A model generated the notes under the pieces. The model was given only the letters and a program-made list of their open reading frames with translations. It was not told where the DNA came from and ran no database searches. 59,932 nt of DNA from Accumulibacter sp. (lineage in GTDB: Bacteria > Pseudomonadota > Gammaproteobacteria > Burkholderiales > Rhodocyclaceae): positions 1 to 59,932 of the forward strand of contig NZ_JAMTDX010000108.1 of NCBI RefSeq assembly GCF_023806625.1. Reading direction: 5' to 3'. Each line of letters begins with the position of its first letter. The first letter of the stretch is position 1. Shown here one piece after another: positions 58,292-59,932 of this stretch. The position numbers were made by a program, and so were the translations under genes.

Positions 58292-58600
58292 ATGGCTGAA
58301 TGGAAACCAGTTTGCCGGCTTGAAGAGATCCCGCTGCTGGGTAGTCGGATCGTCAATTCCACGGGCGGCGACGTCGCCGTCTTTCGCACCGCGAGCGGCG
58401 AAGTCTTTGCGCTTCGCGACCAATGCCCGCACGGCGGCGGGTCGATCGCACGAGGCCTGGTTCACGGCAACCAGGTGACTTGCCCGAAGCACGGCTGGCG
58501 CCTGCGGCTCGATTCCGGCGAAGTGGTCGCGCCTGACCAAGGCTGCTCGCGTCGCTACCCGGTTCGCGTCGAGCGCCACACCGTCCTCGTTGCCATCTGA
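58292..58600 (+). CDS. Rieske protein, nitrite reductase small subunit (NirD)-like
   Basis: A 102-residue Rieske-type [2Fe-2S] domain. The ligands are in CPHGGG (C-x-H) and CPKHGW (C-x2-H). WKPVCRLEEIPLLGSR and VFALRDQCPH are typical of NirD. GGAG precedes the ATG. No nirB is in the window, so it may instead be a stand-alone Rieske ferredoxin. It ends 114 bp before the dif candidate. Confidence 0.82.
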   Translation: MAEWKPVCRLEEIPLLGSRIVNSTGGDVAVFRTASGEVFALRDQCPHGGGSIARGLVHGNQVTCPKHGWRLRLDSGEVVAPDQGCSRRYPVRVERHTVLVAI

Positions 58601-58714
58601 CCGTCCCGGCAGCGTGCGAACTGCCGATCGACCGAATCAGTGGTCCGCTGATGGCCAATCCACGGACGCAGCGCCGCGAGTCTCGCCCAAGGCCCCGCGA
58701 CTCGCGATCGCTCG

Positions 58715-58742
58715 ATTACGCATAATTTGTATTATGTAAACT
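58715..58742. other. dif: Candidate XerCD dif site
   Basis: A 28-bp site made of the XerC-side arm ATTACGCATAA, a central hexamer TTTGTA and the XerD-side arm TTATGTAAACT. It matches the E. coli dif sequence at 21 of 28 positions, including CGCATAA and TTATGT. The inner CATAAT/ATTATG inverted repeat is perfect. The site is AT-rich in GC-rich surroundings and intergenic, next to the decayed end of a caspase gene. Confidence 0.75.
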
Positions 58743-59498
58743 CAGATCCCGATCGTGCGCGAGCCGTAGTCCGCTTGCGCCGCTCGCCGCGTCATCGGCG
58801 AGCGACAGCGCCTGCCCTCGTCCGGCGTGACACCGCCGACGATGCGCGCGTCGTAGCGGGAGTCGTGCGGACCCTCCCTGCAGCCGGAGGGCAGGAGGTC
58901 GCCGGTCTTGCGCGATAGCGCGCCGGCAAACGGCGAGGTGCCCGAAGTGACCGGGACGGTGCTCAGCGGCTGGCCGCTCATTCCGCGCGGGAATCGGCCC
59001 GCCGGCAGGCACTTGCCCATCGGCATGAAGCGCGGGCGCGGCGCGTCTTCCGCGTCGCGATCGGCTGCCGCGGCGCGGGTCGCCGTTCCCGAATGGACGC
59101 TGTCGGAGATCAGCACCAGCCGGACGTCTTCCTTGCGTGCGCTGAACAGGCCGTTGATTTCGTGGTCCACGAGCGCGCCGCCACCGGTCTGCAGATCGTA
59201 CGGACAGAGCGCCTCTCGTCAAGGCCGTCGAACTCGTCGCCGTGGGTATCGGGAACATCGGTTCCGTGCCCCGGATAGGTGGTCACTACGACGTCGCCGC
59301 TGATCGCCGAGGCGATCAGCGACTCGATGCCGCTGACCATCGCCGCCTGGGTCGCCTCGGCGTCGAGCAGCTTGCGGATCGTGAAGCCTCGCTCGGCAAG
59401 CTCGGCGGCCAGTCGCTCGCGTCGTTGACGCAGCCGCCGAGATCCATGTGCGTGCCGGGGTAATGATCGATGCCGATGCACAGGGCGCGCTTGCTCAT
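58742..59498 (-). pseudogene. Caspase-family (C14/metacaspase-like) peptidase remnant
   Basis: Three frames together spell a caspase-family protein: MSKRALCIGIDHYPGT...GGCVNDASDW, then AAELAERGFTIRKLLDAEAT...TYPGHGTDVPD...DEFDGLDE, then ALCPYDLQTGGGALVDHE...VRLVLISDSVHSGT. A single G is missing at about 59408, and two extra bases lie at 59213-59214. The His of the PGHG motif remains, but the catalytic Cys expected in DSCHSGT is Val (codon GTC). The C-terminal half degrades and stops at the dif site. A good ribosome site and start remain at 59498. It is therefore probably non-functional. Confidence 0.82.
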
Positions 59499-59588
59499 CG
59501 CCGTCTCCTTCGGGGAGGTGATCGACTGCCGGCCGGCCTGCCCTTCGGCGAGGCCGTCACCGGCTCCCGCACAAGGCCGGCGGACCGC

Positions 59589-59906
59589 CTACTCCGGTTT
59601 GACGTTGCGGTAATAGACCGCCTGCAGGTAGCGGGAGACCTCGTCGATCTCCTCGCCGTTCCAGCCGAGGCTGGACATCTCCTGCCAGCGCGCGACCTCT
59701 GCGCGCAGGCTCGCCCAGTCGCTGACCCGCTTGCGGTCACGCCAGTGCACCTCGGCATCATGGCACGTGACACAGTGCGTCGCGTACAGAAGCTCGCCGC
59801 GGGTCGCCTCATGGACCGGCTGGGCGACGACCAACGCCACCGCCAGGGAAAACAGAACCGCCGGGATCAGTTTTCGGACCACATGATTAGCCACAATGTT
59901 CAGCAA
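59589..59906 (-). CDS. Small class I cytochrome c
   Basis: A 105-residue periplasmic cytochrome. A hydrophobic export signal (LIPAVLFSLAVALVVA) precedes the single haem site CVTCH. RWQEMSS supplies a candidate Met ligand and EIDEVSRYLQAVYY is the typical C-terminal helix. The start is uncertain: a TTG at 59906 or GTG codons shortly after. The window ends 26 bp upstream, so its promoter and neighbours are out of view. Confidence 0.8.
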   Translation of the reverse strand: MLNIVANHVVRKLIPAVLFSLAVALVVAQPVHEATRGELLYATHCVTCHDAEVHWRDRKRVSDWASLRAEVARWQEMSSLGWNGEEIDEVSRYLQAVYYRNVKPE

Positions 59907-59932
59907 ACCTGATCACGCGCTCTGGCCGAGGT

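Noticed and set aside
58716-59258. A 180-codon minus-strand frame over the caspase remnant
   Set aside because: It is a different frame of the decayed gene; only its neighbours in the other frames carry caspase motifs.
1-59932. A RAYT transposase responsible for the GGGGACAGACC repeats
   Set aside because: No Y1-type transposase motif was found in any frame, so the repeats here are non-autonomous.

Overview
The window looks like chromosomal DNA from a high-GC betaproteobacterium, most likely a Rhodocyclales member of the Candidatus Accumulibacter / Azoarcus / Thauera kind. This is an inference from gene content: a three-gene NADP-linked 2-oxoacid oxidoreductase set, a PEP-CTERM protein, a PhoX phosphatase, a TIGR02647 protein, a caspase-family fragment and GGGGACAGACC-type intergenic repeats. 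A close match to the XerCD dif site at 58715-58742, with KOPS-like octamers pointing mostly toward it, suggests the window lies beside the replication terminus.

Left part (1-17.4 kb). A 5'-truncated Rpn-family gene is followed by galU and a PEP-CTERM protein, with hairpin repeats sitting just past stop codons. Next come phoX, a 215-bp MITE-like element, an anti-sigma/ECF sigma pair, alanine dehydrogenase, phosphatidylserine decarboxylase and a korC-korA-korB operon. These are followed by a rhodanese, a macrodomain hydrolase, an MntA/HepT toxin-antitoxin pair bracketed by repeats, and a membrane protein with Ig-like (He_PIG) domains.

Centre (17.4-48.1 kb). One uninterrupted minus-strand reading frame of 10,252 codons fills half of the window. 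It encodes a giant LEPR-XLL-type surface or extracellular protein. In order it carries 23 FG-GAP-like motifs, 16 CARDB repeats, PPC and IPT domains, a beta-propeller, about nine He_PIG-like Ig units, a dockerin-like calcium pair, a second propeller, a peptidoglycan-binding module, a GH19-like hydrolase domain, a metzincin protease domain, cadherin-like domains and a C-terminal DUF4114 domain. Its candidate promoter has a palindrome exactly between the -35 and -10 boxes, and a small XRE-type regulator is encoded divergently. This locus is the main candidate for an undescribed system.

Right part (48.6-59.9 kb). A second, stand-alone peptidoglycan-binding/GH19-like enzyme without a signal peptide is followed directly (TGAATG) by a cysteine-containing protein with a signal-like segment, a layout that resembles an effector-immunity pair. 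Then come mtnA and a class II aldolase (methylthioribose/deoxyribose phosphate salvage), a COG2509 flavoprotein, a PlpD-like patatin autotransporter, a TIGR02647 protein, a thioredoxin-like protein, a NirD-like Rieske protein, the dif candidate, a decayed caspase gene whose catalytic Cys is replaced, and a small cytochrome c. No tRNA, rRNA or CRISPR was seen.
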